Shown: positions 1 to 13,781 of the stretch, piece after piece | Layout of the letters: every line of letters begins with the position of its first letter | Numbering within the stretch: position 1 is the first letter of the stretch | NCBI RefSeq assembly: GCF_020882245.1 | Contig: NC_083598.1 | Span: 75,149,714-75,213,713, forward strand | Source: Rhopalosiphum padi | Lineage: Eukaryota; Arthropoda; Insecta; Hemiptera; Aphididae | Reading direction: 5' to 3' | Length of the DNA: 64,000 nucleotides | Position numbers and translations under genes: made by a program | The notes under the pieces: model-generated | Database searches by the model: none | Seen by the model: only the letters and a program-made list of their open reading frames with translations | Told to the model about the DNA's origin: nothing

Positions 1-2833
1 AATTTGATCGTTTTTTTTTTTTTGTGTCCGGAAATAATAATATATTTACTATGATGCGGTTCTCGCGACGTTCCTGCAGTGTGTACTATTATAATTATAT
101 TAGAATATACCGACGATATTGTTGGGTAGTAACCGCTAAGTCGTAACTAAGGGTGTTACCTAATAAGTAAATATAAACCCCTCGCCCCCTTCACCAAAAA
201 AACCGTAAAGATATATTATAAATACGTTATGGCCCTCAATTTCCACCCCAACCGATTGTAGTCTATTGTTACACACCTGTACTATGCTTTACGCAGCTTA
301 AAAGCATAATATACTATAAAGTTTACAGTCAAATAATTTTTTGGTTGCTCGGCAAGGCGAATATCACCGACGAGTTTTCGTCAGTGGATCGATTATTAAA
401 TAGGTATATACGATTATCGGCGTTATATTATTATAGACTTTTTTCCGACTTGAAACGAACAATTATAAATTCGTTGGGTAATATTATTATGAGATGTATT
501 ACATATTTACATTCAACGTCGCCTGTACAATGTATACTATTATGATATATTTTGAGTTCAACCTCTGACCGAAAAGGTAGCGTAACCTCGCGCGGCATTT
601 ACGTATTTCATATTACTCACTTAGGACGTGTGGGTAGGTAGTACCTACGACTTGTCGGAGAACGAAATATTTTACTCTATTACTTTTTCACATGCGTGCG
701 CTACACCATACAATCATATATTATATTCCTCATAATACGCGCCGTATACGGTATATAACTACCAGTGTATTCTGCTCGTAGTATTACGGTCATAACCCAA
801 CACTGTGGCTGTAAATGTGCAGTATTTACCTTATATATAATATTATATTATGGGCTTGCGTACGATATACGTATGCGTAAAAATTATACCATTGTTGTAT
901 ACTGCGCTTGGCCGAGGGAGAGTGGTAGTGATGGTGTCAGTGGAGGTGAGGGCCCGTTTTAATAATTACCATAATGGACCGTTCGTGCGCGGCGACCGCG
1001 GTGTATAGGTACTGCTCCGGTGGGCCCGGAAGAGGGTAGATCGCGGGAATCTGCGGGGCCGTAAAGAAAGGATTACCGCGCGACGGGTATACGTATACAT
1101 CATTATGCACATATATATTATACATATAAATATACGTATACGCGTTAAACGTGTATACGTATATATCGTTGTGTGGCGTCGAGCTTTTCACCGTTCGCAC
1201 GCCGTTATATCCGGTCGGGGCGGAAGGAGGATGACAAATGAACACGCACACACGCGAGTCGATTTATATTATTATTATTATTATTATTGTTGTTATTATA
1301 AATTTATACACACACACGCTCATTATACGCTTATAATGTATATTATTATTTATATATGGCGAGGGTTGTTATACGATGCCAGCGGTGTACGCGGCCCCGT
1401 TGACCGCGTGTGGAAGACGAACGATCGCTGCACGCCTCGCACTTCCGTTTTGCCGCCTGTTTTTATTTTCTTTTTCTTTTTCCATGTATATGTGCCACAC
1501 AATATAAATCGATACCGTCGTAAATTACAATAATAACAAATAACAATGCCCGAGTTCGGGTTAGCAACAAAATACGTCATAGCGGCCATGTGCAACGCAC
1601 ACCACAATATATTATGATAAAATAATATGTAGCGCAGTTATAGTATTATACACTAATAGTAAAGCGCATCCGCGGTCGCAAATCGGCTGTTGTAAAATAT
1701 AGCAAACTATAATATTATTAAAGTGGTGGTGGAAAACTGGAAACGACTATAATTTCACATTTCAACACTTATCACCGACCTTTAAGTATATAGGTCTCAG
1801 CTTTTTCTTTTCTCTTTGTTTCGATAGCTTTAAAAAAAAAAAAAAAAAAGCGAAACGTTTTACCGTACAATGTATATATAGGTACATCTGTCTGTTCAAC
1901 CCGACGCGTTTATCCCGGACGCGACGCGTGCCATATAATATAGTTTATACATAGTACATACATATATATATATTATAGGCACGCGAGCACATATAACAAG
2001 ACACGTATATAAACGCGTTTTTACAACACTACTACCGTAAAAATTCTTCCGGCACTTAACCCCCTCACCTCACGACCACGCAAAACCTCCTCTCCGATTG
2101 TGTGTATATATACGACACACGCACATTATAACACACACATCATGCTCGTATTTATATATATATATATATATATTATTATATCACATGAAATACGTGCGCA
2201 ATGGATTCACCACTCGAGCGGAATACGAAATTATTGTCTTCCACCCCTAATATGAAACTTGGCGTATTTGTGTATGGCACTCGGCCTATGTAATACTACT
2301 ACGTACAATGACATATTGTGTAACGTCACGATAATATTAATATTTTGTTATCATAGATCGACGTGTTTAATATCGTCTAATATTGTATGTGTTACGGTCT
2401 CGAATTTGGGTACATGCGCGAGCGATCGAGCGTTATTATAAAGGCCTTGTATGTCATACTACAAGGTGTGAGAGAGGACGTACAGAGTGACGAATGATGA
2501 TAACCCCGCGGGCGCAAATATCTTAAATAAACGGTGGATGAATGTCGCGAATCGCGATAGTGTGGGACCGACGATAGTACAATATAGTTGAGTACATTCG
2601 AAAGTGTAGTTAGTATTCATATTATTTTGAACTCGGGGTAATTTATTCAATCGGTACCTAATGCGTTTTTAATATATTTACAAGTTCGTACGCCGTCATT
2701 GATTTTTTTTTTTTTTTTAATTATTATGATTGTGATATAATATTCTATTTATATTATATGGGTATTTTTTTATCAATATAATTTTTATTTTTGTTTTCAA
2801 AGCCCGGCGGGTTCCGGATGGGCGTGATACGAA

Positions 2834-2881
2834 TTGAATCAATCAGAAGGGCGCGATACTCGATCGATTCAATTCGGCGCC
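2834..2881. repeat. Imperfect inverted repeat (hairpin)
   Basis: Two arms of about 15 bases, near 2836 and 2859, are reverse complements with one mismatch and are separated by a short GC-rich loop. Because the arms are complementary, both strands stay open across it. It could be a short hairpin transcript or the relic of a small inverted-repeat transposon; nothing in the sequence decides this. Confidence 0.35.
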
Positions 2882-5800
2882 TGATAAAATTCCTAGTTAA
2901 ATTTTTTTTAGACTTTAAGTTTGCTGACGTTTTGTATGACCTTTTCATCTTCAGCAGATTTTCCTTGTGTTTTAAAAAAACAATCTATCCTTTTCAGTAA
3001 GCACCAACTAGAAAAACAAGAAATATCCACCGTGGTAGGTCTTTACTCTAATATACACTGAAACTTTCTGTGCACCCTTGTACATAATGTACATAGAATT
3101 ATGTATGAAAAAAATATTTTTAGATCCTTACTTAAAGCATTACATTTTCTCTATTCACAACGAGGCTAAATATTTTATAACAAATTTATCAACAACTGCA
3201 TTACTATACATAAATAAATATAATTAACAAATTTTTAAATTTAACCTTTTCCTAAAAAAAAAAAAAATATTTGAACCTATATAAAAATCATTACATTTTT
3301 TAAAAGTTCAATTAAATAAATTGAACACTGTCACCTTCGTCAAAGTGCTGAAAAAGCTTACATTCTAGTAAGCCCTTCTTTGTCACCCGTAAAGTTATAC
3401 ATAACCCTCGAATATTAATTTTTATTCAAACCATTTTTGTATACCAGAATTTTTTTATTTTATTATTGTGTGTGACACATAGTAGGTGTTTCTAAACGAT
3501 TAATATATTATTTTTTTGTCATTAATATTATTATAAAATAAAATTTACACACATACTATACATTGCGTATATTAATTTTTTTTTTATTAGATGTGTATAA
3601 TATAAATTAAAAATACTACCTTAGTATGTTTATCGTGATTATGTATTGTTATTATTTGGAAATTTAAATATTTCATTCAATTCAAATAATATAATATGTA
3701 TAAACGTTCTCATGTATATTATTACATTACCTATAGATATGTGTGTAGTTGTATAATATTATTACTATATTATTTTTGTTTTGTTTTTGCAACCAAATGT
3801 TTTGTTGTTTTAGACGTGTGTTTCGTAATTTTCATACATATGTGTATAAATATTATTGAAACAAAAGAACATTTCCTACATACCTATTATTATAATATCA
3901 ATATAGGTATTTTATTACATCCATATACAAACTTGATGTATATACACAATGCCTTACTACCACGTGTATGCACGTACAAAACCGCCCACTTACCTACTAT
4001 TTATTATGATAAAATATCACTATTCACACCCTGCCTAGCCTAAATTTTAAAACCTACTCATAACTGTATTATACGTATAACAACTAAAATAAAAATTAAT
4101 AATTTTATTTTTTTTTAATATTTACATAAATTGCATCCGGTATACAGGAAAATTATTTTCAAAAATGTTTATTGGCAAATACAAATATTGTCCGGGTACA
4201 AACGAGGCGAGTAAATGTTTACGTAATTTTGTGGGTCTCTGTTACATTCTTATTTTTAGTGCGTATATTGACATAACGATAAAAAAAATAAATATCTTTA
4301 TGCACGCCTTTTTTTCGCAGTCAATCCACGTTTTTAAATATGGCCAATATTATAACTTATCGTATGTCATTGCATTTGATCTCTGACAAACGATCATATT
4401 ATAATATTGACTCCGAAGAATAACACACCGTACCTTTCAGGTGCCTACACAAATATAGGTAATAATAGAGATCAGTAGACAGCTGACCTTTTATATAATA
4501 TATTATCTACATATTATACACATACTGGACATAGTATTATTATTACGATTATTATTTTATAATTTTGCGTTATCATCGTCCGGCGCAAGTTTATGTACTT
4601 AATCGACTATTGCGTGACATTTCTAGTACATGAAATATAACGTCATTATTTTCAATTTCAAATCTACGTGTCGTTTTTACAGTCCAGTTATAACAATAAT
4701 ATTGTGATGCCTACGTGATATAATAATAATAGTGATAACAGTATTATAAATGCACAGTTTAAAACCTACAACAATATTTAGCTATATTATTTAATATTAT
4801 ATTTAATACAATAAAAAGAAATAGATAAAGGGATAGGAGTCATAAAATGTTATCAAACTTTTTTTTTGCATTTTTCATATGTAATCAGTTCATTTTTGCG
4901 TCTACATCCTACAATAACACTAAGATAAAATTAAAATACATAATCACGATAATATATACAATATACCGATTACACGTAATATGATTATTTTATATCTGAC
5001 AATGCTAATTGCATTTGATACAGTTATTAATATATATATATAACCTTGTATACCACACCACATACCTGTATATTACAATAAAAACAGTAAATAATAATAA
5101 TAATAATAATAACAATAATAGTAATTAAAATGCTACTTATTTTCGTATTTAACAGTTTGAGACGTCTATAAGTTTAGTTCGGTACATATTTATATAAAAC
5201 GTTTATTCATTTTCATCACAAACAATTACATATCATAATATGATGTAGACAACCATACAGTTTACAGCTACCCCGTCGACATTTGACGTAAGCATTAAAT
5301 TGTAATTTTTATAATGTCATTGCCTCGGTAGAAACGTCGTGCCAGACACGGTTAATGAATAAAACAAACGGAATGTTATCTTTTGTTTTTTTTCACAATA
5401 CCCTACGCTTGATAGTCATACTTTTAGTCGATAACTCGCAGCGGCCACAGTGTCGTATCAGAGAGAAATGTAATCTTTTTTGTGACGAACTTACTATTTG
5501 TTTTTTTTTACATTATGCAACGGTCGATAGAGGATATTATAATGACGGGTATGGAAAATGTTTCGGTAATGGAAAAAAAAAAAGAACTGTAACTAATCAG
5601 TTTTTTTTTTTAATAACGCTATATAATATAATTTATTTTTGCTTGGCTTATCAATGGCGGTTTGCTGTTTTTCACCTATTTTCTTTCCTTATTTTCTAAA
5701 TTTTTATATTACATAATGTAATATAATACACAAATCTTCCCATCGGCATACGGTGATGAGTGCTTGTGTAGTTGTGTGTGTGCGTGATATTCAGACGTGG

Positions 5801-6149
5801 TACCATGCTATATTCTAATATATTATTTAGTATATTGTATGTACCTACTATAATATTATACTATTATAGTATAAAATAAGGTGTCTGAAATCGGATCACT
5901 TGCTCGAATGTGCGCCGTAAATGTTTATAAGATAATATTATGCAACTGAACAATAATAACGATAATAATACACAACTACACGTCTTAAACATCTGTAGGT
6001 ACTATATACTAATATATTTTAATTTGTTTTTTTATTAATTTTTCTAATATTATATAACTTTTTATAGAGCAACACATTTTTCAGGCTCAGGCTCACTTTA
6101 ACAATAAATATTTAAGTTATAAATCAAATATTTAAATTTTGATCAGACA

Positions 6150-6157
6150 AATACACA

Positions 6158-6196
<39 letters not shown>
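6150..6196. repeat. (CA)n microsatellite
   Basis: An almost pure CA dinucleotide run of more than 40 bases, continuing into a degenerate TACA tract. It lies in presumed intron. Confidence 0.9.
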
Positions 6197-6201
<5 letters not shown>

Positions 6202-6916
6202 TACACATACACGTATAAGACGGCTGTCGTAATAATTGTCGACATTACCGTACCTGTATAAAATACTTACTTACATATAATATGAATTACACTAATAAGT
6301 TTACTCGTAGTTCAATTTTCCCACAGTTATGACGTGCTTCAAAGGCACTCATTTTTTTCTAAGTCGCAAAATTAACAACAAAATTGTGTACTGCCTGTTA
6401 AATGGATCATTCTGTACATGTGTATATAATGTATTATATTACAGTACGTGATTTAAATGAAAAATCATACGCTATATACGCGCTGCATATGTAAATTATT
6501 ACATTACATGCGTATAATATTGATGTATGTTGAAAAAATGCGGAAAAAGTATTTTAACTCAAGTTGCAATATATTACGAAGAACAATATTCAGAATACAG
6601 GTTTTAAAATTAATCGGCCGAAAAAAAATTGTAAGCTTCTATCTTACTTTGTCACCATGGTGGATTTTAAATTTTCTAAACAATCGCATAATATACGAAT
6701 ATTATGCTTGTTTGTGGTGTGTTTTAAAGATTCAAGTATAATAATTGAAAACACCTCTGCTTAAATCGAGACTGTTGACTTAATGAATCTGAAATCCAAA
6801 GTTGTTATTTTCCATCCAGATAGCGTGCGGTCTAACAGTCAATCAGTAGCACTATATTCAATTTTTGTGCGATGTGGCAATTATTATTTTCTCCACGAAA
6901 TTGTATCTCCCTACCT

Positions 6917-7064
6917 CGGTAAAATATCCCTAGTGAAAATTTACTCTTCGGTCACTAGTGAAATTTTACCGTGGCTTACATATAAAAATAAATATTAGCT
7001 CGTGATTTTTTAACAAACCAAAATTTGACCAAAGAGTAAATATTCACTTTAATGATATTTTACC
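6917..7064. repeat. Nested inverted repeats, possible MITE relic
   Basis: An inner palindrome has arms at 6917-6935 and 6953-6971 that match in about 16 of 19 positions. A third block at 7032-7064 is the reverse complement of 6917-6948 with several mismatches. Both outer arms are followed by a similar GTGG...GGCTTACA stretch. Such nested arms suit a small non-autonomous DNA transposon; family unknown and no target duplication found. Confidence 0.4.
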
Positions 7065-7744
7065 AGTGGGCGGGGCTTACAACATCACCAAATGACACCG
7101 GTGCTGAATGAATGATTTTTCAATTGTACACGTCGTAAATATTATATTATTATATATTACACTGCTGCAGTATATGGATCGTATGTATAATATATTATTA
7201 TATTGTACAGTATATATTATATGTCACGTGATTTGATCGGAAAATCGATGTAAATGTTATGATAATACTCGTATTATTCTCTAACCGCCGGAGTGATCGT
7301 TATTTTAACGCCATCGTATACTTGATATATGCGTAAAAAAAAAAGTCAAATTTTTAAAATTACACAGACTCTCTCGCGTTTTGCCCGTCGTCCATGATGC
7401 GTCATAATAACATGACATTCCGATCGAATCGCGTGTTTTAATAACATAACGTTTTTATTTATATAATTATATACATAAAAAACGTATGTCGGTATATAAT
7501 ATATGATATTGTTATAATGATAACATATTGTGTATAGTAGTTACAGTGTCGTCGTATCTCGTACTTAGCGTGTCGAGATATTTATATTATATTATATTAT
7601 TCTATCGCTGTCGTTGTTGTTGTTATTATTATTATTATCATTATATATTATCATAATAAACACTGAACTTATTATAATGCCTTACTATAACTATGAATTG
7701 TTGTATTATGTTTATCAAATGACCATACGTGTGTATTTTTCAAG

Positions 7745-7998
7745 TGATGAGCAATTACCACCATCAGGCAGCCGCGGTCGCCGCCCAAGGTTTCGGGCCA
7801 CCAGCGTCGCCGCACACCGGCGGCCCCGGCAACCCGCGGGCCGCCGCATTCCCGCCGGCCACGTCGCCCGGCCCCGGCGCCCCGTCCACCATGGACATGT
7901 ACAGCTCGAACCCGGCCGATTACGTGCAAGCAGCGTCACCGCAACCGTCCGCGTTCCCCGCGATCGCCGTCTCACGTGCGCCCATTAATTACAATCCT
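7745..7998 (+). CDS. Rbp6: Musashi-family RNA-binding protein (Rbp6-like), penultimate coding exon
   Basis: Internal coding exon of a Musashi-type protein, a cytoplasmic RNA-binding translational regulator with two N-terminal RRMs that are not in this window. The exon encodes 84 full codons of the low-complexity tail, rich in Pro, Ala, Gly and Ser, containing YVQAASPQPSAFPA and ending INYNP. This corresponds to the AASP-type tail of vertebrate Musashi-1. The acceptor is TTTTTCAAG before 7745, leaving two bases that complete a split codon. The donor is GTAGGT at 7999 and joins in phase 0 to the terminal exon at 13720. The exon is much more GC-rich than its surroundings. Family assignment is firm because of the joined C-terminus; Rbp6 rather than msi as ortholog is inference. 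The ATG at 7747 is internal, not a start. Confidence 0.87.
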
Positions 7999-8628
7999 GT
8001 AGGTATATAGTCCGATTTGCGTAAGGGTTTGTAACGATATAAAATTTACTTTTTTTTTTCTGTTTATTTATTTATTATTATTATTTTTTTTTTTACATTT
8101 CTCTCTTACTATTGACACAACACGACAACTACTGTACTTACCGGCCCATGTATACTATTATCGTGTGTGTGTGCGTACAAAGAGTCGGACTGCGCTTTCG
8201 CCCACCCCTAACTTGCGGCACAAGCGTAAATCAAATCGACTACGATACGTATAATTTATTCGTCGGCGAATAAAGCGCCGCGGATTTCAGGGATTCCGTG
8301 TGATAAAAAAATATATTAATGCGTCAATTCTACCGATCGCTTACTTATTCGCCCGTCACTATTTGAACACCTAATAAACCGTATGTAATTCATTACTTTT
8401 AATGTGTCTTCCACTCCAATGATACCCTTTACAAGACGTATATTATTATGTATCTATTTTTCATTATTTGACTACGACGACACACACGAAATATATCTCT
8501 CTTTCCCTAAGCGCAGTCTATCTTTTTATATGTTCATATATTACTGATATTACTTACAAAGTACGATCGTATTTTTTTTTTTTTTTTTTTATATCGTATC
8601 GACCAAAACGACAAACTAACACATAAAA

Positions 8629-8659
8629 ACACACACACACACACATACACACACACACG
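8629..8659. repeat. (CA)n microsatellite
   Basis: CA dinucleotide run with one interruption, in the last intron of the Musashi-like gene. Confidence 0.85.
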
Positions 8660-8784
8660 CTCAATCGCACACATTTGCCTATATATTGTATATTTTTACG
8701 ACGTACACTGTGTAGCTGCTGCCGTGTGACCGCCGACGGGAATAGGTGTCTCGTGAAAACGCCCGCAAACGGACTGCTGCAATA

Positions 8785-8817
<33 letters not shown>
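8785..8817. repeat. (TTG)n microsatellite
   Basis: About ten TTG units, running on into TTA-type triplets, inside the intron. Confidence 0.9.
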
Positions 8818-8818
<1 letters not shown>

Positions 8819-11800
8819 TTGTTATTGTTATTATTATTATTATCTTAAGTGTGTGACGCTCTATACATTATAGGTACCCCGCACGATTCGCACTTTCCTC
8901 AGGCACATTTCCCGCACGCATTTGACTACCGTATTATTGTGTGTGATTATTTTTTAAATATAATAATTAAAATATGTTATTAAATAGGTAATAATATATT
9001 ATATAAAAATCATGTATAATATTATCGTTTAAGCTAAGACGGAGTGGTCCGCTGTATTTTATAGTTTTCTCGATAGATTAGATTTTAGGTATACGTATAT
9101 GGTTTAAACCTAATCTAACACTGCGGGAAAATCTCTGTGGACAACTATCTCGGGTACTCTTGTATGCACTCCGACAGACGACACGTTTTTATGCTTTTTT
9201 TATCGTTGGTTTTTACAGTTTTTAATTAAGTTTTTTTTTGCTTTGCTTATCTTGTCGTCCAGATCGCATTTAAAACACAATATCGCATTGTTAGTTTTGT
9301 CTAAACCATTTTTAAATTTTAATAAATATGAGATTGTTGGTACCACTCAAGCGCCATATCCACCTTTCGACAATGATTATACGTACGTATAGTAACAATA
9401 TGTTTAGGACAAAGATATAATACTTTATACGACAGCATAGAGTTTGTTAAATAAAATAAAATTCTATACACATGATATTTTTGTTAATTTAAGCAATATA
9501 AAAACTATCGACTATTAATATAATAATAATAATAATAATATAATCTACTACTGGATGCTGAAAATATAATATAAAGTATACTACCCGGTTTGGTGGCTGT
9601 GTATTGATTTTGACCTTATATAATGAACGGATCAAGTCAACTCAACTCCTCAAATTGAAAATAACGTAATATTAATTTACTTATACAAAAATTTGAAATA
9701 TTACGCTCTATCTCGTACCAACCACTTCAAAACCCAGCCTAGCCGAATCCCTCCATATTCTGCGGCAATACGCGCTTTCTCATACCCACCACATACATAT
9801 ATATATATATAATAAATGCCCAACTAAGGTCTCTACTTCACTTAACCCCTTCATACTTGTAGTAAATACGTCAGGAAGTATACGTTGATCATGTGTGAGC
9901 GCTTGTGTTATATTTAGTCGTGTCGGATTCCACGCGCGCGATACATTATTCAACTTCCATCATCACCGCCCTCGGTCGACGCGATAATTAATCACTTCAC
10001 TGGGGGGTCGAGTAGTATGCCTAGTCTCCTCAGATACTCCTAGCTCGCTTCCCTTCCCCCGGGATTCCGAAATATTATAAATTAAAACACTGCTAGTAAC
10101 GTATGTTATCGTCGTCGTCGTTATGGCGTCTGCTCACCTGCAAACTTTCCGACGTATTTCGAATCGCGTCTCTGTGACAAACTATTATAACTATTCACTC
10201 AAATTATATACATGATACACCTGCATACTACTATTCACGTTTGAGTTAATAAAACTCCCTAAATACACATATCCATTAACACTTATATTATATTATATAA
10301 AAATACATCCTTTGAAGCGATACCGACCGATACAATATGCTAAATATACAATATATTATTACCATATAGTATTATTATGTCATGTCCCTTTTCGAATTCC
10401 TGTGGTTAGCTCGTACATGTATAATAATAATAATGATAAAAATGATAATCATAATAATATACATTTGGTTTACCTATAAATTTTATTTTTTTCAATTCTT
10501 GTTACATTTTTATATTTAACAATAAATATTCTATACAATATTTAAAAAAATAATATTTCAATGACATGTCGTGTACGGTAAAAAAAAAAATACTATAAGC
10601 ATTATTTATATATATCACAAGACTCGAATATCATCCTTTTTTTTTACCATTATATATACTTTAATAATAATATGTGCGCACTCGTTGTGTCACGTGCAGC
10701 TCACCTATTTATAGCGTATCAATTCTGGAACTCTTGCCCGGACATTACTGAAGTCTGCTCTCAAAAACTTTACTTTTTAAACGAAAAACAATAAGAGAAA
10801 AACTATAACTTATTATTATTTTCATGTAGACTATAGAGAGTCGCTGATGTTGCGATGTTGCTGGTCCGCAATGATAACGCGTTAATAATTAAAAAAATAT
10901 AAGCGATAGCCAAAACCATATTTCTCTTAATTAATTTATTCTATATAGTATTTAATAACGGATTCTCAGTTAGTACTGCCAAGCTTTGTTTTAGTACAAA
11001 ATAATTTAAAAATATATTTTATAATTACGTGTTTTAACACAGAAAATAAACTTGTAAAACTCGTGGTGTTATAATATGTATAACTAATTCCTTACTGTAT
11101 TATTATATAGTAAAATAATATTCGGTTTTAGCAACATTTATAATAATATAATTTCTATTTATCAATTTGTATAAACATATAGTTTATAATAAATGTATTT
11201 TTTTTTATTAAGTATTTTTTGGACATCAATATTACACACGATACGACTAACTGTCTACCTACATAAAATACCTTCCAAGCGATCATTTTATTGTAATTCA
11301 ATACATACATGAATCAAAAAAAAAAATAAATAACTTATTATTAGAAAATTAGAAAATACGTCAGAACTTTGATTTGCATTTATAATATACGAACACATCA
11401 AATTGAATAAATTTTTTTTTTTTTTTTACTGTTAAGAAAAATATAAATGAATAAATCATATATTATTATATTTGTCTACTCACAAACAAATCGTTTTCTT
11501 GACACAAAGCTACAGTCACCAGCCTCCCCCTTCGCATATCTTCACTTCAAACACTATTAAGTCATCATTATTATATTTTACACGAATTTCGAATGAGTGT
11601 GTATACTGAATATTCGTATCCCTATTAAAAATGCGAAGTCGAAGATTTCCATTTAAATTAAATCTCGATGTACTAAATATTTCGTTTTTCCTTAAATATC
11701 ACGTATGAAACTATATTATTTTGAATTCATAATATTATAGAAATGAAACTGGCATGCATCTAGACCAGTGACAATATTTTACAGTATAAATGAATATTTT

Positions 11801-13719
11801 TTTTTTTGCATGAGGTGACAAACATATACCCCCGCCATAACCCAAAAGCATACCCGATAAAAACAAAAAAAAAACGTTTATATAATGAATTAATGAAGTA
11901 ATTAATTTTAATTATAATTAGTTCAACGTTGAAATGACGTTTCTAATAATAAATAACAACTCGTCAATAGATTCAATTCATCGAGAATAATAGTGCCAGC
12001 TACTTCACTATATACTCATGTAGCAAAATTGCCTATACATTGCGCCGACCAACAAATTTAAATATAATACTATTATTATTTATTACTATAATACAAATAT
12101 CGATATTAACTTTACTATATTATTGTTTAATGAAAAAAGAAACCATTCACCACTATAGTGCGTTTTAGACAGGACCATTGATGGATTTTCCTATCGTTTT
12201 TTTTTTTTTTTTTTAATTAATTAATTATATTGTTATACAAAACAATTTATTACAAACTACTATATAGTACATTAATTGTAGATGGAAAAACAAATTTATT
12301 ACTAAAAAAAATTAATGCAAATATTGGTATAAAGATTCAAAAATTTAATCTTTCAATAAATGAATATGTATTAATTGAAAACTATTCAATATACGTTTAA
12401 GGTAAGGTTATGCGCGCCTCATTTGACTAACTACCCTCAAAGCCGTCACTGATCTAGACATTCACTGCAGGGAATATTAGTATACCGTATATTATTATAA
12501 CATCTCATGGTTTAATATTTTATAAACTTTCATAGAACCTTCGATAACACATTAAATTATTTTCAAGAGAAATTTCTGCGTTGAAGACGCGTAATTCAAA
12601 TCAGATCGCATTACAAAATCGTTATTAATTATTATTTAACGCACGACTGGCAGTGACGAATGTGTGTATTATATACATATTACTCTAATCTGATGAAGCA
12701 TGACAATGAAATATCCCTCAAACCGGAAAATAATCTGCCTTGATTTGAATCACAAATAAATGTTCTCTTATTTCGACAATTTATTCTAATTTTTAAACAC
12801 TGTCTGTTAAACTATTTCTTCTTTAAGCCTTCGTTGTCGTCGTCCTCGTCCACGAATAATCCTGAGAGCATGAAATAATATAGAAAAGTATTTTAATTAA
12901 ATAATTAAAGATCGAAATAATATAAGACAAGTATGTTTGGATTTTTATAATTTTTTTCTACATTTGAGATAAATATAATGTATTTTAGGTTAGGTGCTGT
13001 CAATCCAAACATATGAAGTTATTATATATCAGACTGATATTCACATGCATTTTGTATTTATTCTATTATATATCTCTTAATATACAAAACTTTCGAATAA
13101 CTTTTAGTATCTAAAATGACGTATAATATACTACTATTATGCAATATAAATACATAAGCTCGATTGAAAACAGGCTCTATTTATACGGCTATGCCGCTTA
13201 GTAACTAAATTTTTTTAAACGTTTTAACTTGTGGCGCATGAATGGTACGAAATTAATTAACCCAAAATATTTTTAATTACCTATTCTCTACACAACGCAA
13301 ATGTGACCGATTTGTCTAGACTTCGTGTTCGAATGAAGGTTGTGTTAAGGATTATAATTATCTTATTATCTTAAAATATTAAACGACACATTTTGTTGAA
13401 ATTATTATCATCATTACGTGATCTATATCACAGCATGTTTAAAATACCCACACATATTCAGAAATTTAATACATATAAATATATAATAAGTTGTAATGTC
13501 AAAACATACCACGGAAATTTCAAGTAACATCGTGTTGTCGATCGGTTGTGTTTATTTGTTTGGCTTTTATTATCAACAACACGACACATATGCATATACA
13601 AACACACATTGCACACACACAAACACACACACACAAACGAATACATCTCTATTTTTTTCATTATTATAATTATTATTATTTATTTAATTTTTACTGACCA
13701 GTATCTTTTTTTTTTTCAG

Positions 13720-13761
13720 GGGCCTTTGATTCCGGCCGCTTTTACCAATGGGTACCACTGA
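13720..13761 (+). CDS. Rbp6: Musashi-family RNA-binding protein (Rbp6-like), terminal coding exon and stop
   Basis: Thirteen codons plus TGA encode GPLIPAAFTNGYH, the signature C-terminus of Musashi proteins (vertebrate Musashi-1 ends with a nearly identical ...AFTNGYH). A strong poly(T)-CAG acceptor ends at 13719. The exon starts in phase 0, matching the phase left by the donor at 7999. This short conserved tail is the decisive evidence for the family call on both exons. The two exons are separated by 5.7 kb. The 3' UTR starts at 13762. Confidence 0.9.
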   Translation, partial: GPLIPAAFTNGYH

Positions 13762-13775
13762 ACAACGCTAGAGTC

Positions 13776-13781
13776 AATAAA
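13776..13781 (+). terminator. AATAAA just after the Musashi stop codon
   Basis: A canonical AATAAA begins 15 bases after the stop codon. It could give a very short 3' UTR, but other AATAAA motifs follow over the next kilobases and Musashi transcripts often have long 3' UTRs, so use of this site is uncertain. Confidence 0.35.

Larger units (their letters stand above)
1..7744. other. AT-rich non-coding, presumed intron of the Musashi-like gene
   Basis: No coding exon could be supported here. The exon at 7745 begins inside a codon and has no start or RRM domains, so the 5' part of the gene must lie upstream; that makes this stretch most likely intron, which is an inference. It holds AT and ATT runs, poly(A)/poly(T) tracts (near 1830 and 2702), a long CA microsatellite and two inverted-repeat clusters listed separately. 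The first 2.6 kb and the last 400 bp are richer in CG than the middle, but the short open frames there show no recognisable protein. Confidence 0.5.
7999..13719 (+). other. Last intron of the Musashi-like gene
   Basis: 5.7-kb intron bounded by donor GTAGGT (7999) and a polypyrimidine-CAG acceptor ending at 13719. It is AT-rich with poly(T) runs (near 8571, 11410 and 12196), CA and TTG microsatellites, and no open frame I can support as a gene. An alternative cassette exon cannot be excluded from sequence alone. Confidence 0.8.

Noticed and set aside
1105..1607. Open frames on both strands near 1.1-1.6 kb
   Set aside because: Contain Tyr and Lys/Phe runs from ATT and T tracts; no domain and no splice context for a Musashi exon.
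7614..7988. Alternative frames over the Musashi exon
   Set aside because: Shadows in other frames; only the frame ending in INYNP joins to the conserved terminal exon.
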